Shown here in pieces: positions 35,684 through 44,692 of a DNA stretch of 64,000 bases. Numbering within the stretch: position 1 is the first letter of the stretch; each line of letters opens with the position of its first letter. This DNA is from Polaromonas jejuensis NBRC 106434 (GTDB lineage: Bacteria > Pseudomonadota > Gammaproteobacteria > Burkholderiales > Burkholderiaceae_C). The notes below the pieces were generated by a model. That model did not search any database. It saw only the letters and a program-made list of their open reading frames with translations, and was not told the DNA's origin. A program made the position numbers and the translations under genes. Location of the stretch: contig NZ_BCYO01000009.1 of assembly GCF_001598235.1 (NCBI RefSeq), positions 94,441 through 158,440 on the forward strand, written 5' to 3'.

Positions 35684-35709
35684 GAGCATGAGCGTTTTTC
35701 GATTTCACT

Positions 35710-35811
35710 CCCTCTCCCTCCAGGAGAGGGCGGGGGTGAGGGCCGGAGAGTGGCCACGACATTAGTGCGCGGCCCCTCACCCCAACCCTCTCCCCAAAGG
35801 GGCGAGGGAGA
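35710..35811. repeat. Palindromic CCCTCTCCC/GGGTGAGGG intergenic element
   Basis: CCCTCTCCCTCCAGGAGAGGG is followed by GGGGGTGAGGG, then the complementary CCCCTCACCCCAACCCTCTCC and GGGGCGAGGGAG. Long complementary arms would fold into a stable cruciform or hairpin between the convergent LysR and SDR genes. Elements of this make-up are widespread in proteobacterial intergenic regions and can act as bidirectional terminators. Confidence 0.75.
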
Positions 35812-35824
35812 AAATGCCGGCGTT

Positions 35825-36634
35825 TCAGGCGGCCTGGTTTTTCCGCAGCGTCGGCAGCCCCACGCCTGCAGCGTCAAAGCCCCCATCCACGGCAAGCACC
35901 TGGCCGTTGACATAGCTGGCGGCCTTGCTGCACAGGAAGCCGGTGGCTGACGCGATTTCCTCGGGCGTGCCGTAGCGTTCCAGCGGAATCACGTCGTGGT
36001 AGTCGGAGCGAATCGCCACGCTGTGGACCAGTTTGGCCATTTCGGTTTCCACCGGGCCGGGTGCAATCGCGTTGACGCGAATACCGACGGTGCCCAGCTC
36101 GACGGCCTGCTGCTTGGTGAGGTGAATCAGCGCGGCCTTGCTGGTGCCGTAAGCCACGCGCAGGGTGCTCGCGCGCAAGCCGGAAATGGACGCAATGTTC
36201 ACGATGCTGCCACCGCCCGTGCGGACCATGATGGGCGCGCAGGCCTGCGTGCACAGGAAAGCCCCGTCCAGGTTGGTGGCCAGCACCCGGCGCCACTCCT
36301 CAAACGTCGTCGCGCCAATCGGCTTGAAGACGGCGATACCCGCGTTGTTGACCAGTGAATCGATACGGCCGAAATGGGCCTCGACCTTTTCGATGGCGGA
36401 CTGCACCTGCGCGGGGTCCGACACATCGCAGTGGACGGCCAGCACCCGGCCCGCGTCCTGCAGCCTGGCGGCGGCGGGCATCAGCGTGTCGGCGTCGATG
36501 TCCAGCAGTGCAACACGGTAGCCGTTCGAAAGAAACCACTGGCCGATCGCCAGGCCGATGCCGCGTGCGCCTCCGGTCACTACGGCCACGGGCGTGGATG
36601 AATTCGCTGAATGGGTTCCGGTCATGGATGTCAT
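35825..36634 (-). CDS. Short-chain dehydrogenase/reductase
   Basis: 269 residues. Cofactor motif TGGARGIGLAIG, LVNNAGIAVF, active site SIVNIASISG and YGTSK (Tyr-x-x-x-Lys), then VNAIAPGPVETEM. Aspartate at the end of strand 2 (LLDID) suggests NAD preference. First gene of a minus-strand set with two PCC/DUF296 proteins, next to a thiolase and CoA ligase; a hydroxyacyl or alcohol dehydrogenase step in the same pathway is plausible. Confidence 0.9.
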   Translation of the reverse strand: MTSMTGTHSANSSTPVAVVTGGARGIGLAIGQWFLSNGYRVALLDIDADTLMPAAARLQDAGRVLAVHCDVSDPAQVQSAIEKVEAHFGRIDSLVNNAGIAVFKPIGATTFEEWRRVLATNLDGAFLCTQACAPIMVRTGGGSIVNIASISGLRASTLRVAYGTSKAALIHLTKQQAVELGTVGIRVNAIAPGPVETEMAKLVHSVAIRSDYHDVIPLERYGTPEEIASATGFLCSKAASYVNGQVLAVDGGFDAAGVGLPTLRKNQAA

Positions 36635-36674
36635 TGCCTTTATCGTTGCTAAAAAAAGAAAGTTTTTCGGGTGG

Positions 36675-37091
36675 TTAATTGGCGGTCTGGCCAGGCAGCC
36701 ATTCTTCCAGCGTGACTTCGAACGTCATGCAGATGGGGTTGGACCCCGCCACGAAAGGTCCGCCATACACGTTGCCCTGGGTATCCGCCACGACGCCGGA
36801 CAGCGACGCGCAGAGCGAGCCATCGTCATTGGAGCGAACCTCCCCGGCCAGGCTGACGATTTCGACCGCGGGGCCGACGACGTGCTGGCATTGGCCGTCC
36901 AGGGTGCCCAGGCACGCATCGACCAGGCTGCCCAGGGCCCCCCGCACAAACGCGTTTTTGAAACCTTCCGCCAGGCAGAGTTTTTCAACGCCCTGCACCA
37001 GGTCTTCGTTGGGAGCCATGCGCGCGTAGGCAACGCGGCCCATGCTGCCGCTTTCCACCACGATCCTGCTCACCGGAATGTCTTCAACCAT
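36675..37091 (-). CDS. PCC/DUF296-domain protein
   Basis: 138 residues. GFKNAFVRGALGSLVDACLG, VVGPAVEIVSLAGEV and GNVYGGPFVAGSNPICMTFEVTLEEWLP are the pattern of the PCC (plant and prokaryote conserved) domain, a small trimeric fold with a conserved glycine/histidine ridge; the usual GGHL is replaced here by GGPF. Function in bacteria is poorly known; it clusters with catabolic genes. It overlaps the second PCC gene upstream by 8 bases. Confidence 0.7.
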   Translation of the reverse strand: MVEDIPVSRIVVESGSMGRVAYARMAPNEDLVQGVEKLCLAEGFKNAFVRGALGSLVDACLGTLDGQCQHVVGPAVEIVSLAGEVRSNDDGSLCASLSGVVADTQGNVYGGPFVAGSNPICMTFEVTLEEWLPGQTAN

Positions 37092-37644
37092 GGCGGGCTA
37101 CCTCCTGTGGCTGCAGCAGCGAAATATTGGTCTCCGGGTCAAACATCACGCGCAATTCAAAACCTTCCAGTGACGTGACCAGCGCAGAAATCGCTGTCCC
37201 TGCCACCACACATGACTGCGTCAGGATATGGCCGCCCTTCACCTCGCCGGATTGCGTGCGCAGTGCGGCATGGCAATGAACGATGGGTTGTCCGCTTGCG
37301 CTTTTCCCCAGCGTGGCATTGCCGAAAATCATAAAAGCCCTGCCGGCATGAATCGGCTGGGTGTAGGCGACCAGTGCATTTCTGGAAGGGTCGGGTCCGG
37401 CCACGCAATAGTCCAGGTTGTCAAAGCAGCCCCCCAGAATCGTGACAGACGCGTTTTCCACGCCCACGCTGGCAAGCGGCTTGACCAGGGCGTCAAACAG
37501 TGAAAGCCCGGGTTGAAGCGCGAGCCGGAAATGCCGGCCGCGGGCGCAGTGCTTGCTCTGGATGCGCACCGGATTGAACGGACCCGGATGAACCAGGGTT
37601 CGGGAACGCGGTGAACGCGCAAAGCGCGAGGGTGCTTGATTCAA
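37084..37644 (-). CDS. PCC/DUF296-domain protein, second copy
   Basis: 186 residues. The domain covers about 40-180: LSLFDALVKPLASVGVENAS, VTILGGCFDNLDYCVAG, IVHCHAALRTQSGEVKGGHI and LVTSLEGFELRVMFDPET. This copy keeps the GGH element lost in its partner, so the two may form a hetero-oligomer. The first about 35 residues are Arg/Pro-rich and the true start could be internal. Confidence 0.6.
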   Translation of the reverse strand: MNQAPSRFARSPRSRTLVHPGPFNPVRIQSKHCARGRHFRLALQPGLSLFDALVKPLASVGVENASVTILGGCFDNLDYCVAGPDPSRNALVAYTQPIHAGRAFMIFGNATLGKSASGQPIVHCHAALRTQSGEVKGGHILTQSCVVAGTAISALVTSLEGFELRVMFDPETNISLLQPQEVARHG

Positions 37645-37810
37645 GGTTTGTCTCCTGCATGCTCAGGGCATGTTGTGATGGACAGCCGGTCCGGGACTCC
37701 CAGGGAAAACGGCTGACCCATCGGGAGTGTAGGGGGAAGCCGTTATTTGGAAAAATTTGCAATTCAGATGGATCGTTCCGAATTTCAGATGGATACGTTT
37801 TGGGTCGGCC

Positions 37811-38641
37811 TCACTCTTTTTTGCCATGGCCGGAGCCGGCCTGCAGCGCCGTCAGCTCACGGCTGGCCTGCATCAGGCGGTTTCCCAGGGCGGCGCTTCT
37901 GGCGGCGCCCAGGCGCGTCTCTATCGCCGCCACGCTGATGGAGGCCACCGGGCGGCCATGCGCGTCATACACCGGCACGCCTACGGCCCAGCTGCTCTCG
38001 ATCACCAGGCCGGGCTGCACGCAATAACCCTTGTTGCGCGTTTCACGGATCAGCCCGCGTATGGCTTCATCCGTGCAGCGCGGAAAACGCTCGGCCCTGA
38101 GCCCGGCATTGCGCGCCAGCACGTCATCCACTTGGGCGTCGTCCAGCGCCGCCAGAATCGCGCAGGCGCCGGCCCCCACGCCCAGGGGCAAACGATCGCC
38201 AGCCTTGATGAGCTGGTTGCGAATGGGAAAGTCACCTTCATCACGGGACAGGCAGATGCTCTCGTAGCCATGAAGCACCGAGAAAAAAACGGTGTCGCCC
38301 GTCTCCACGGCGAGGTTTCGCAGCGTGGGTGCCGCCAGGCGTTGAAGCGCGTAGCTGGGCTCTGCCGCCAGGCCCACGGCAAAGGCCTCGGGGCCGAGCC
38401 GGTAACAGCCCGACGTGCCGTCGCGCAGCACAAAGCCTTCTTCAACCAGCGTGCGGGTCAGGCGTATGGCGGTGGCCTTGTTCAGTTCAAGGCACCGGCC
38501 GATCTCCCCCATGCGCAGGCCGCCCGGCCCCACGCGGGTCAGCAGGCGCAGCACCGCCAGACCCCGGCGCAGCGTCTGCGCCCCTGCGACTTTCACGGCG
38601 GTTTGAGTGAGAGGTTCCAGCATGCGCCGATTTTGGTTCAT
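37811..38641 (-). CDS. IclR-family transcriptional regulator
   Basis: 276 residues from ATG 38641; ATG 38719 and 38623 are alternatives and none has a good ribosome site. Winged helix: QTLRRGLAVLRLLTRVGPGGLRMGEIGRCLELNKATAIRLTRTLVEEGF. The ligand domain has the IclR cysteine/glycine pattern (PLGVGAGACAILAAL, VIESSWAVGVPVYDAHGRPVASISVAAIE). It lies divergently next to the thiolase gene with three similar operator-like boxes between, so it most likely represses or activates the thiolase-CoA ligase genes and itself. Confidence 0.9.
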   Translation of the reverse strand: MNQNRRMLEPLTQTAVKVAGAQTLRRGLAVLRLLTRVGPGGLRMGEIGRCLELNKATAIRLTRTLVEEGFVLRDGTSGCYRLGPEAFAVGLAAEPSYALQRLAAPTLRNLAVETGDTVFFSVLHGYESICLSRDEGDFPIRNQLIKAGDRLPLGVGAGACAILAALDDAQVDDVLARNAGLRAERFPRCTDEAIRGLIRETRNKGYCVQPGLVIESSWAVGVPVYDAHGRPVASISVAAIETRLGAARSAALGNRLMQASRELTALQAGSGHGKKE

Positions 38642-38650
38642 ATGGTGAAC
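38636..38650. promoter_or_regulatory. IclR operator candidate, box 1
   Basis: GTTCATATGGTGAAC, a GTTCA-N5-TGAAC palindrome overlapping the proposed iclR start codon. This position would give autorepression. Confidence 0.6.
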
Positions 38651-38680
38651 TGTCTTATCGGTGTAAACCCGTGCCGACCT

Positions 38681-38695
38681 GATCACATAGTGAAC
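38681..38695. promoter_or_regulatory. IclR operator candidate, box 2
   Basis: GATCACATAGTGAAC, matching box 1 well in the right half (TAGTGAAC) and partly in the left. Confidence 0.5.
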
Positions 38696-38822
38696 TGGTT
38701 TCTCGGGCCGTGATGCCAAAACGTATCTTTTTCACCCGGCAATCGCCTAAGCTGGCGCATCGCTGTTCACTGAAGATGCTGCGAATGCCTTCCGGCACCC
38801 TTTCAGTGGGAGTGTAAATTCG

Positions 38823-38837
38823 ATTCATATAGTAAAC
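38823..38837. promoter_or_regulatory. IclR operator candidate, box 3
   Basis: ATTCATATAGTAAAC lies 15 bases upstream of the thiolase GTG start and matches the boxes at 38636 and 38681. It overlaps the thiolase leader. Confidence 0.55.
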
Positions 38838-38852
38838 CTTGAGGATATTCCC

Positions 38853-40040
38853 GTGACCACAAACAGCACCCCCGGCGTCCATATCGTGGGCTGGTCCCAC
38901 TCCCGGTTTGGCAAGTTCGACCAGCTGGATCCGGAGACGCTGATCTCGGATGCCGTGCACGATGCCCTGGCCGACGCGGGGCTCACGGCCGCCGACGTCG
39001 ATTCGGTCGTCATCGGGACCTTCAACGGGGGCTTTGTCGGCCAGGACTTTCCCTCCTCCCTGGCCATCAATTCACAGCCTGGCCTGCGCTTCAAGCCCGC
39101 CTTGCGCGTGGAAAATGCCTGCGCCACCGGGTCGGCCGGCATCTACACCGGCATTCAGGCCATTCGCGCCGGTGCAGCCGATGTGGTGCTGGTGGTGGGC
39201 TACGAGCGCATGAATGGCCTGCCCACCTCGCAAGTCGGCGACGTGCTTCTGAAATGCGCCTACGTCAGGGAAGAAACCTCGACGGCCGGTTTCGCGGGTG
39301 TGTTTGCCGGCATCGCGCAAAAGTACTTTGATGCCTATGGCGACGCCAGCGATGCACTGGCGCACATTTCGGCCAAGAACCACCTGAACGCCATGGCCAA
39401 TCCGTACGCGCATGTGCGGCGCGACCTGGGGTTTGAATTTTGCAACACCGTCAGCGAGAAGAATCCCATCGTGGCCGGCCCCTTGCGCCGCACCGACTGC
39501 TCGCTGATTTCCGATGGGGCGGCGGCCCTGGTGCTGTGCAGTGAGCGTGCGCTGGCACGGGGCAGTTTCAAGCGTGCGGTCAAGTTCCGCGCGGCCCAGG
39601 CGCTGAACGACTACCTGCCCGTTTCGCGCCGCGACATCCTGCGCCTTGAAGGTGCGCAGCACGCGTGGCAACGCGCCTTTGCCGAGGCGGGCTGTGCGCT
39701 GGACGATTTGTCGCTGGTGGAAACGCATGACTGCTTCACCATTGCCGAGCTGCTTGAAGTGGAGGCGATGGGCCTGGCCAAACCGGGCCAGGGGCCGGCG
39801 GTGGTGCGTGAGGGGCAGACCGGTCGCGGCGGGCGCCTGCCGCTCAACCTGTCCGGCGGCCTGAAAGCCAAGGGCCATCCGATAGGCGCCACCGGTGTGT
39901 CGCAGCATGTGCTGGCGGCCATGCAGCTGGTGAACGAGGCGGGCGACATGCAGTTGCCCGGCGCGCAGCTGGCCGGCGTGTTCAACATGGGCGGCGTGGC
40001 CGTGGCCAACTACGCCAGCATTCTTGAGCGTTCCGCATGA
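38853..40040 (+). CDS. Thiolase-family acetyl-CoA acetyltransferase
   Basis: 395 residues from GTG 38853 with GAGGA upstream. VENACATGSAG gives the acyl-accepting Cys90, ETHDCFTIAELLE the SCP2-thiolase-like His/Cys site, and GGLKAKGHPIGATGVSQ the second catalytic region. The DCF and GHPIGATG motifs place it in the SCP-x/nonspecific thiolase branch, often found in steroid, terpenoid or branched acid catabolism. It overlaps the CoA ligase start by 4 bases. Confidence 0.9.
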   Translation: MTTNSTPGVHIVGWSHSRFGKFDQLDPETLISDAVHDALADAGLTAADVDSVVIGTFNGGFVGQDFPSSLAINSQPGLRFKPALRVENACATGSAGIYTGIQAIRAGAADVVLVVGYERMNGLPTSQVGDVLLKCAYVREETSTAGFAGVFAGIAQKYFDAYGDASDALAHISAKNHLNAMANPYAHVRRDLGFEFCNTVSEKNPIVAGPLRRTDCSLISDGAAALVLCSERALARGSFKRAVKFRAAQALNDYLPVSRRDILRLEGAQHAWQRAFAEAGCALDDLSLVETHDCFTIAELLEVEAMGLAKPGQGPAVVREGQTGRGGRLPLNLSGGLKAKGHPIGATGVSQHVLAAMQLVNEAGDMQLPGAQLAGVFNMGGVAVANYASILERSA

Positions 40041-41668
40041 CCGCCACGCTTGCTCTTTCCGAAATGTCCGGGATGCCCCAGGGCTTGCCGCAGGTGATGA
40101 ACTTGGGCAACCTGCTGACGCAAACCGCGCGCAAGTACCCCGGCCACGCCGGTTTGATCCAGGGCGACCGCACGCACAGCTGGTCGCAAATCAATCGCCG
40201 CGTGGATGCGCTGGCCCACCATTTGCAGGCGCAAGGGGTTAGGCCCGGCGACCGCATCCTGGTGCAGATGGTGAACGGCTTGCCGCTGTTCGAATCGGGC
40301 TGGGCCGCTTTCAAGCTCGGTGCGGTGTGGGTGCCGGTGAACTACCGGCTCACTCCCGCCGAGGTGGCCTACATCGCCCAGTCAAGCGGCGCGTCACTGA
40401 TGCTCACGCAACATGCTTTCGATGCCCACGCGGCGGCGGCGCAGGCCCAATCACCGGCCTTGCGGCAAGTGATTTGCGCCGATGACGCGGTTTACGAGGC
40501 GATGGTGTCCGGGCCGCTTGCCGCGCCCTTCGCGGCCGCCGAGGTGACGGCGCATCACCCGCTCTGGTTCTTCTTTACCTCGGGCACCACCGGCCACCCC
40601 AAGGCCGCGGTGCTGACCCACGGCCAAATGGCCTTTGTCATCACCAACCATCTGGCCGACTTGCTGCCGGGGCTGTGCGAGAACCAGTCTTCACTGGTGG
40701 TGGCGCCGCTGTCGCACGGTGCAGGCATTCATGCACTCGTCAACGTGGCGCGCGGCGCAGCCAGCATCTTGCTGGCCGGCGAAAGCCTGGACTGCGCGGC
40801 TGCTTTCGAGGCGATTGAAAAGCACCGCGTGAGCAACCTCTTCACCGTGCCCACCATTCTCAAGCGCCTGGCCGAAGACCCCGCCGCCGCGCGGTTTGAC
40901 CACGCCAGCCTCAAGCAGGTGATTTACGCCGGCGCACCCATGAGCCGGGCCGACCAGCGCAAGGCGCTCGATGTATTGGGCGCCGTGATCGTGCAGTACT
41001 TCGGTCTGGGTGAAGTCACCGGCAACATCACCGTGCTGCGGCCCGACGAGCACCTGGAAGGCGGCGGCGCGCTGCTGGGCACCTGCGGCACGGCACGCAC
41101 CGCGATGGAGGTGGCCGTGCTCGACGAGCATTGCCAGCCGGTGGCGCCCATGGTGCAAGGCGAAATCTGCACGCGCGGCCCCGCGGTATTTGCCGGTTAC
41201 TGGAACAACCCGCAGGCCAATGCGCAGGCGTTTCGCGGCGGCTGGTTTCACACCGGCGACCTGGGCACCATGGACGAACGCGGCTTCATCACCATCACCG
41301 GCCGCTCATCCGACATGTACATCTCGGGCGGCTCCAATGTCTACCCCCGGGAGATTGAAGAGGCCCTGCGCACCATGCCCGAAATCGCGGAAGCGGTGGT
41401 GTTCGGCATTCCTGATCCGCAGTGGGGCGAAGTCGGGGTGGCGGTGCTGGCGGCCCGCGACGCCGGCGCACACATTGCCGTCGAAGACGTGCTGGCCCAC
41501 CTGCAGCCGCGGCTCGCCAAATACAAGTGGCCGCGCAGCATCGAGTTCTGGACATCCCTGCCCACCAGCGCCTACGGCAAGCTGGTTAAAAAAGACATCC
41601 GCGCCGAATACCTGCGCCGCCAGGAAGCCCGGCTTGCACAGCCCCCGCAACCCGCCTTGAAGCCATGA
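40037..41668 (+). CDS. Acyl-CoA synthetase (AMP-forming)
   Basis: 543 residues. Adenylation motif FTSGTTGHPKAAVLTH, YFGLGEVTGN, GWFHTGDLGTMDERGF and the final lysine region SAYGKLVKKDI are those of fatty/aryl acid CoA ligases. It would activate an imported carboxylate to its CoA ester for the thiolase encoded just before it. The TRAP transporter that follows (121 bases on) could supply the acid. Confidence 0.92.
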   Translation: MTATLALSEMSGMPQGLPQVMNLGNLLTQTARKYPGHAGLIQGDRTHSWSQINRRVDALAHHLQAQGVRPGDRILVQMVNGLPLFESGWAAFKLGAVWVPVNYRLTPAEVAYIAQSSGASLMLTQHAFDAHAAAAQAQSPALRQVICADDAVYEAMVSGPLAAPFAAAEVTAHHPLWFFFTSGTTGHPKAAVLTHGQMAFVITNHLADLLPGLCENQSSLVVAPLSHGAGIHALVNVARGAASILLAGESLDCAAAFEAIEKHRVSNLFTVPTILKRLAEDPAAARFDHASLKQVIYAGAPMSRADQRKALDVLGAVIVQYFGLGEVTGNITVLRPDEHLEGGGALLGTCGTARTAMEVAVLDEHCQPVAPMVQGEICTRGPAVFAGYWNNPQANAQAFRGGWFHTGDLGTMDERGFITITGRSSDMYISGGSNVYPREIEEALRTMPEIAEAVVFGIPDPQWGEVGVAVLAARDAGAHIAVEDVLAHLQPRLAKYKWPRSIEFWTSLPTSAYGKLVKKDIRAEYLRRQEARLAQPPQPALKP

Positions 41669-41726
41669 CAGCGGGCGTTTTCACCAAGCCAATGAGGCGC
41701 AATCCCATCGTATATTAGCCAGTTCT

Positions 41727-41759
41727 GTCAGTTCGTTCCATCCGTCAGTTCGCTCATCC
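41727..41759 (+). repeat. Tandem direct repeat upstream of TRAP genes
   Basis: GTCAGTTCGTTCCATCC is followed immediately by GTCAGTTCGCTCATCC, about 30 bases before the dctP start. It may be a pair of binding sites in the leader or promoter. Confidence 0.45.
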
Positions 41760-41788
41760 ACCCATAAATAAGTCCAGGAGACAACACC

Positions 41789-42805
41789 ATGAACATCACA
41801 CGACGCAACCTGCTCGCCGGCGCAAGCGCCCTGGCCCTGCCTGCCCTGCCCATGGGCAGCGCCTTTGCCCAGAAGGCCGAGTTCACGCTCAAGTACGGCA
41901 ACAACCTGCCCGTTGCCCACCCCATGAATATGCGCGCCGCCGAGATGGCCGCGAAAATCAACGCCGAGTCCAAAGGGCGCATTGCCTTCGAGGTCTACCC
42001 CAACAACCAGCTCGGCAACGACACCGACATGCTGTCGCAGACGCGTTCCGGCGCGCTCGACTTTTTCACCCTGTCGCCGCTGATTCTGGGCACGCTGGTA
42101 CCCGCCGCGCAAATCAGCGGCGTGGGCTTTGCGTTCAAGGACTACAGCCAGGTGTGGGCCGCCATGGACGGCGATCTCGGCGCCCATGTGCGCAAGCAGA
42201 TCGAGGGCTCCTCCAGCCTGTTTGCCTTCGAGAAAATCTGGGACAACGGCTACCGCCAGATCACTACCGGAACAAAGCCCGTCAACCAGCCCGAAGACCT
42301 CAAGGGCATGAAGATCCGCATTCCGCCCAGCCCGTTCTGGGTCTCCATGTTCAAGGCGTTCGAGGCCGCGCCCGCCACCATCAACTTTGCCGAGGTCTAT
42401 TCCTCGCTGCAGACCAAGGTGGTCGATGCGCAGGAGAACCCGCTGGCCATCATTGCCACCGCCAAGCTCAACGAAGTGCAGAAGTACTGCTCCATTACCA
42501 ACCACATGTGGGACGGCTTCTGGTTCATGGGCAACAAAAAGTCTTTTGAACGCCTGCCCGCCGACCTGCAGGCCATCGTGACCCGCAACGTCAACGCCGC
42601 CGGCCTGAAGCAGCGCGACGACGTCAGGCAGCTCAACGACAACCTGCTGGCCGAGCTCAAGGGCAAGGGCATGGTCATCAACACCACCAATGCCGACCTG
42701 TTCCGCGCCAAGCTGCGCACCGCCAACTTCTATGCCGACTGGCACAAGAAATTTGGCGCCGAAGCCTGGGCCGTTCTTGAAAAATACACCGGCAAGCTGG
42801 CATGA
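41789..42805 (+). CDS. TRAP transporter substrate-binding protein (DctP type)
   Basis: 338 residues. Leader with twin-arginine-like start (MNITRRNLLAGASALALPAL) and cleavage near AFAQ. Mature protein LKYGNNLPVAHPMNMRAAEMAAKINAES, VYPNNQLGNDTDMLSQ and GMKIRIPPSPFW with the conserved ligand arginine. CAGGAGAC precedes the ATG. It would deliver an organic acid to the fused permease encoded next, whose start overlaps its stop by 4 bases. Confidence 0.93.
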   Translation: MNITRRNLLAGASALALPALPMGSAFAQKAEFTLKYGNNLPVAHPMNMRAAEMAAKINAESKGRIAFEVYPNNQLGNDTDMLSQTRSGALDFFTLSPLILGTLVPAAQISGVGFAFKDYSQVWAAMDGDLGAHVRKQIEGSSSLFAFEKIWDNGYRQITTGTKPVNQPEDLKGMKIRIPPSPFWVSMFKAFEAAPATINFAEVYSSLQTKVVDAQENPLAIIATAKLNEVQKYCSITNHMWDGFWFMGNKKSFERLPADLQAIVTRNVNAAGLKQRDDVRQLNDNLLAELKGKGMVINTTNADLFRAKLRTANFYADWHKKFGAEAWAVLEKYTGKLA

Positions 42806-44676
42806 GCACAGCCCTGACAGCCGAAGAGCTGCGGGCCCTGAACGCAGGCGGGCCGCGCTGGCTGGGCCGGGTTGACGCCGTCCTCGGCCCGCTGGTGTCG
42901 GTACCCGCGGCGCTGCTGGTGCTGGCCGACATCGTGGTGCTGTTTGCGGGGGTGGTGGCACGCTATGCGCTCCATTCACCCTTGCTGTGGTCGGACGAGT
43001 TGGCCTCCATCCTGTTCCTGTGGCTGGCCATGCTGGGTTCCGTGATTGCGTTGCGGCGTGGCGAACACATGCGCATGACGGCGTTTGTCAGCAGTGCGCC
43101 CCCGCCGCGGCGCGCCTTGTTTGAGCTGGTCGCCACGGCGGCATGCCTGGCCTTTCTGGCCATGGTGGTGTGGCCGGCCTGGGAGTATGCGCACGACGAA
43201 TTGGCCATTACCACGCCGGCGCTGGAGATTTCCAACCTGTGGCGTGCCGCCGCACTGCCCGTGGGCATTGCGCTGATGGGCGTGTTTGCGGTGCTGCGCC
43301 TGCTGCGCGCGGCTTCTCTTCGGCAACTGCTTCAGGCGGTGGCCATCGTCGCGGCCATTGTGCTGGCCTTCTGGCTGGCCGGCCCGCTGTTCGCCGGGCT
43401 GGGCCGTTTGAATCTGTTGATCTTCTTTGTGGGGGTGGCCGGCGGTTGCGTGTTTGCCGGGATTCCCATCGCGTTTGCGTTTGGCCTGGCCACCTTTGGC
43501 TATCTGGCGCTCAGCACCGGAACGCCCATGCCCACCCTGGTGGGCCGCATGGACGAGGGCATGTCGCACCTGATCCTGCTGGCCGTGCCGCTGTTTGTGT
43601 TTCTCGGCCTGCTGATCGAAATGACCGGCATGGCGCGCGCGATGATCACGTTTCTGTCCAGCCTGCTGGGGCACGTCAGGGGCGGCCTGTCGTATGTGCT
43701 GGTCGGCGCGATGTACCTGGTGTCAGGCATATCCGGCTCCAAGGCGGCCGACATGGCGGCCATTGCGCCCGCCCTTTTTCCTGAAATGAAAAGCCGCGGC
43801 GCCAAGCCCGGCGAGCTGGTCGCCCTGCTTGCCGCCACCGGCGCGCAAACCGAAACCGTGCCGCCCAGCCTGGTGCTCATCACGATTGGATCGGTCACCG
43901 GCGTTTCGATTGCGGCGCTGTTCACTGGCGGCCTGCTGCCCGCCCTGGTGCTTGGCCTGATGCTGTGCATCGTGGTGTACCGGCGTTATCGCTTCGAAGA
44001 CCTCAGCCACATTCAGCGCACGCCCTGGGCCCGCGTCGCCCGCCTGGGGCTCATTGCCTTCCCCGCGCTGGCCTTGCCCTTTGTGATCCGCGCCGCGGTG
44101 GTGGAGGGCGTGGCCACCGCAACGGAGGTGTCGACCATCGGCATTGCCTACTCGGTGCTGGCCGGACTGTTTATTTACAGGCAGTTCGACTTCAGGCGCC
44201 TGGGTCCCATGCTGGTGGACACGGCGGCGCTGTCAGGGTCCATCCTGTTCATCATCGGCACCGCCACGGCCATGGCCTGGGGCCTGACGCAGTCAGGCTT
44301 CTCCCGGCTGCTGGCCGAAACCATGGGCGGCTTGCCCGGCGGGGCGCCCATGTTCATGGCGATGTCCATTCTGGCTTTCGTGGTGCTCGGCTCCGTGCTC
44401 GAAGGCATACCCGCCATCGTGCTGTTCGGCCCGCTGCTGTTCCCCATAGCACGCCAGCTGGGCATACACGACGTGCACTACGCCATGGTGGTGGTCCTGT
44501 CGATGGGCCTGGGCCTGTTTGCGCCCCCGCTGGGCGTGGGCTATTACGCCGCCTGCGCGATTGGCCGTGTTCCGCCTGACGAGGGCATACGCCCCATCGT
44601 GGGCTACATGGTGGCGCTGTTCATCGGCACGGTCATCGTGGCGGCGATTCCCTGGATTTCCATCGGTTTTCTGTGA
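42802..44676 (+). CDS. TRAP transporter fused permease (DctQM)
   Basis: 624 residues. The N-terminal about 190 residues are the four-helix DctQ domain (RYALHSPLLWSDELASILFLWLAMLGSVIALRRGEHMRM), and from about 205 the twelve-helix DctM domain (FFVGVAGGCVFAGIPIAFAFGLATFG, VSGISGSKAADMAAIAPALFPEM, and GLFAPPLGVGYYAACAIGR). Sodium-driven uptake of an organic acid, probably the substrate of the CoA ligase cluster. It ends 16 bases before a pirin fragment, and the DNA beyond looks broken. Confidence 0.92.
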   Translation: MSTALTAEELRALNAGGPRWLGRVDAVLGPLVSVPAALLVLADIVVLFAGVVARYALHSPLLWSDELASILFLWLAMLGSVIALRRGEHMRMTAFVSSAPPPRRALFELVATAACLAFLAMVVWPAWEYAHDELAITTPALEISNLWRAAALPVGIALMGVFAVLRLLRAASLRQLLQAVAIVAAIVLAFWLAGPLFAGLGRLNLLIFFVGVAGGCVFAGIPIAFAFGLATFGYLALSTGTPMPTLVGRMDEGMSHLILLAVPLFVFLGLLIEMTGMARAMITFLSSLLGHVRGGLSYVLVGAMYLVSGISGSKAADMAAIAPALFPEMKSRGAKPGELVALLAATGAQTETVPPSLVLITIGSVTGVSIAALFTGGLLPALVLGLMLCIVVYRRYRFEDLSHIQRTPWARVARLGLIAFPALALPFVIRAAVVEGVATATEVSTIGIAYSVLAGLFIYRQFDFRRLGPMLVDTAALSGSILFIIGTATAMAWGLTQSGFSRLLAETMGGLPGGAPMFMAMSILAFVVLGSVLEGIPAIVLFGPLLFPIARQLGIHDVHYAMVVVLSMGLGLFAPPLGVGYYAACAIGRVPPDEGIRPIVGYMVALFIGTVIVAAIPWISIGFL

Positions 44677-44692
44677 TGGGCTTGTGAGCCAG

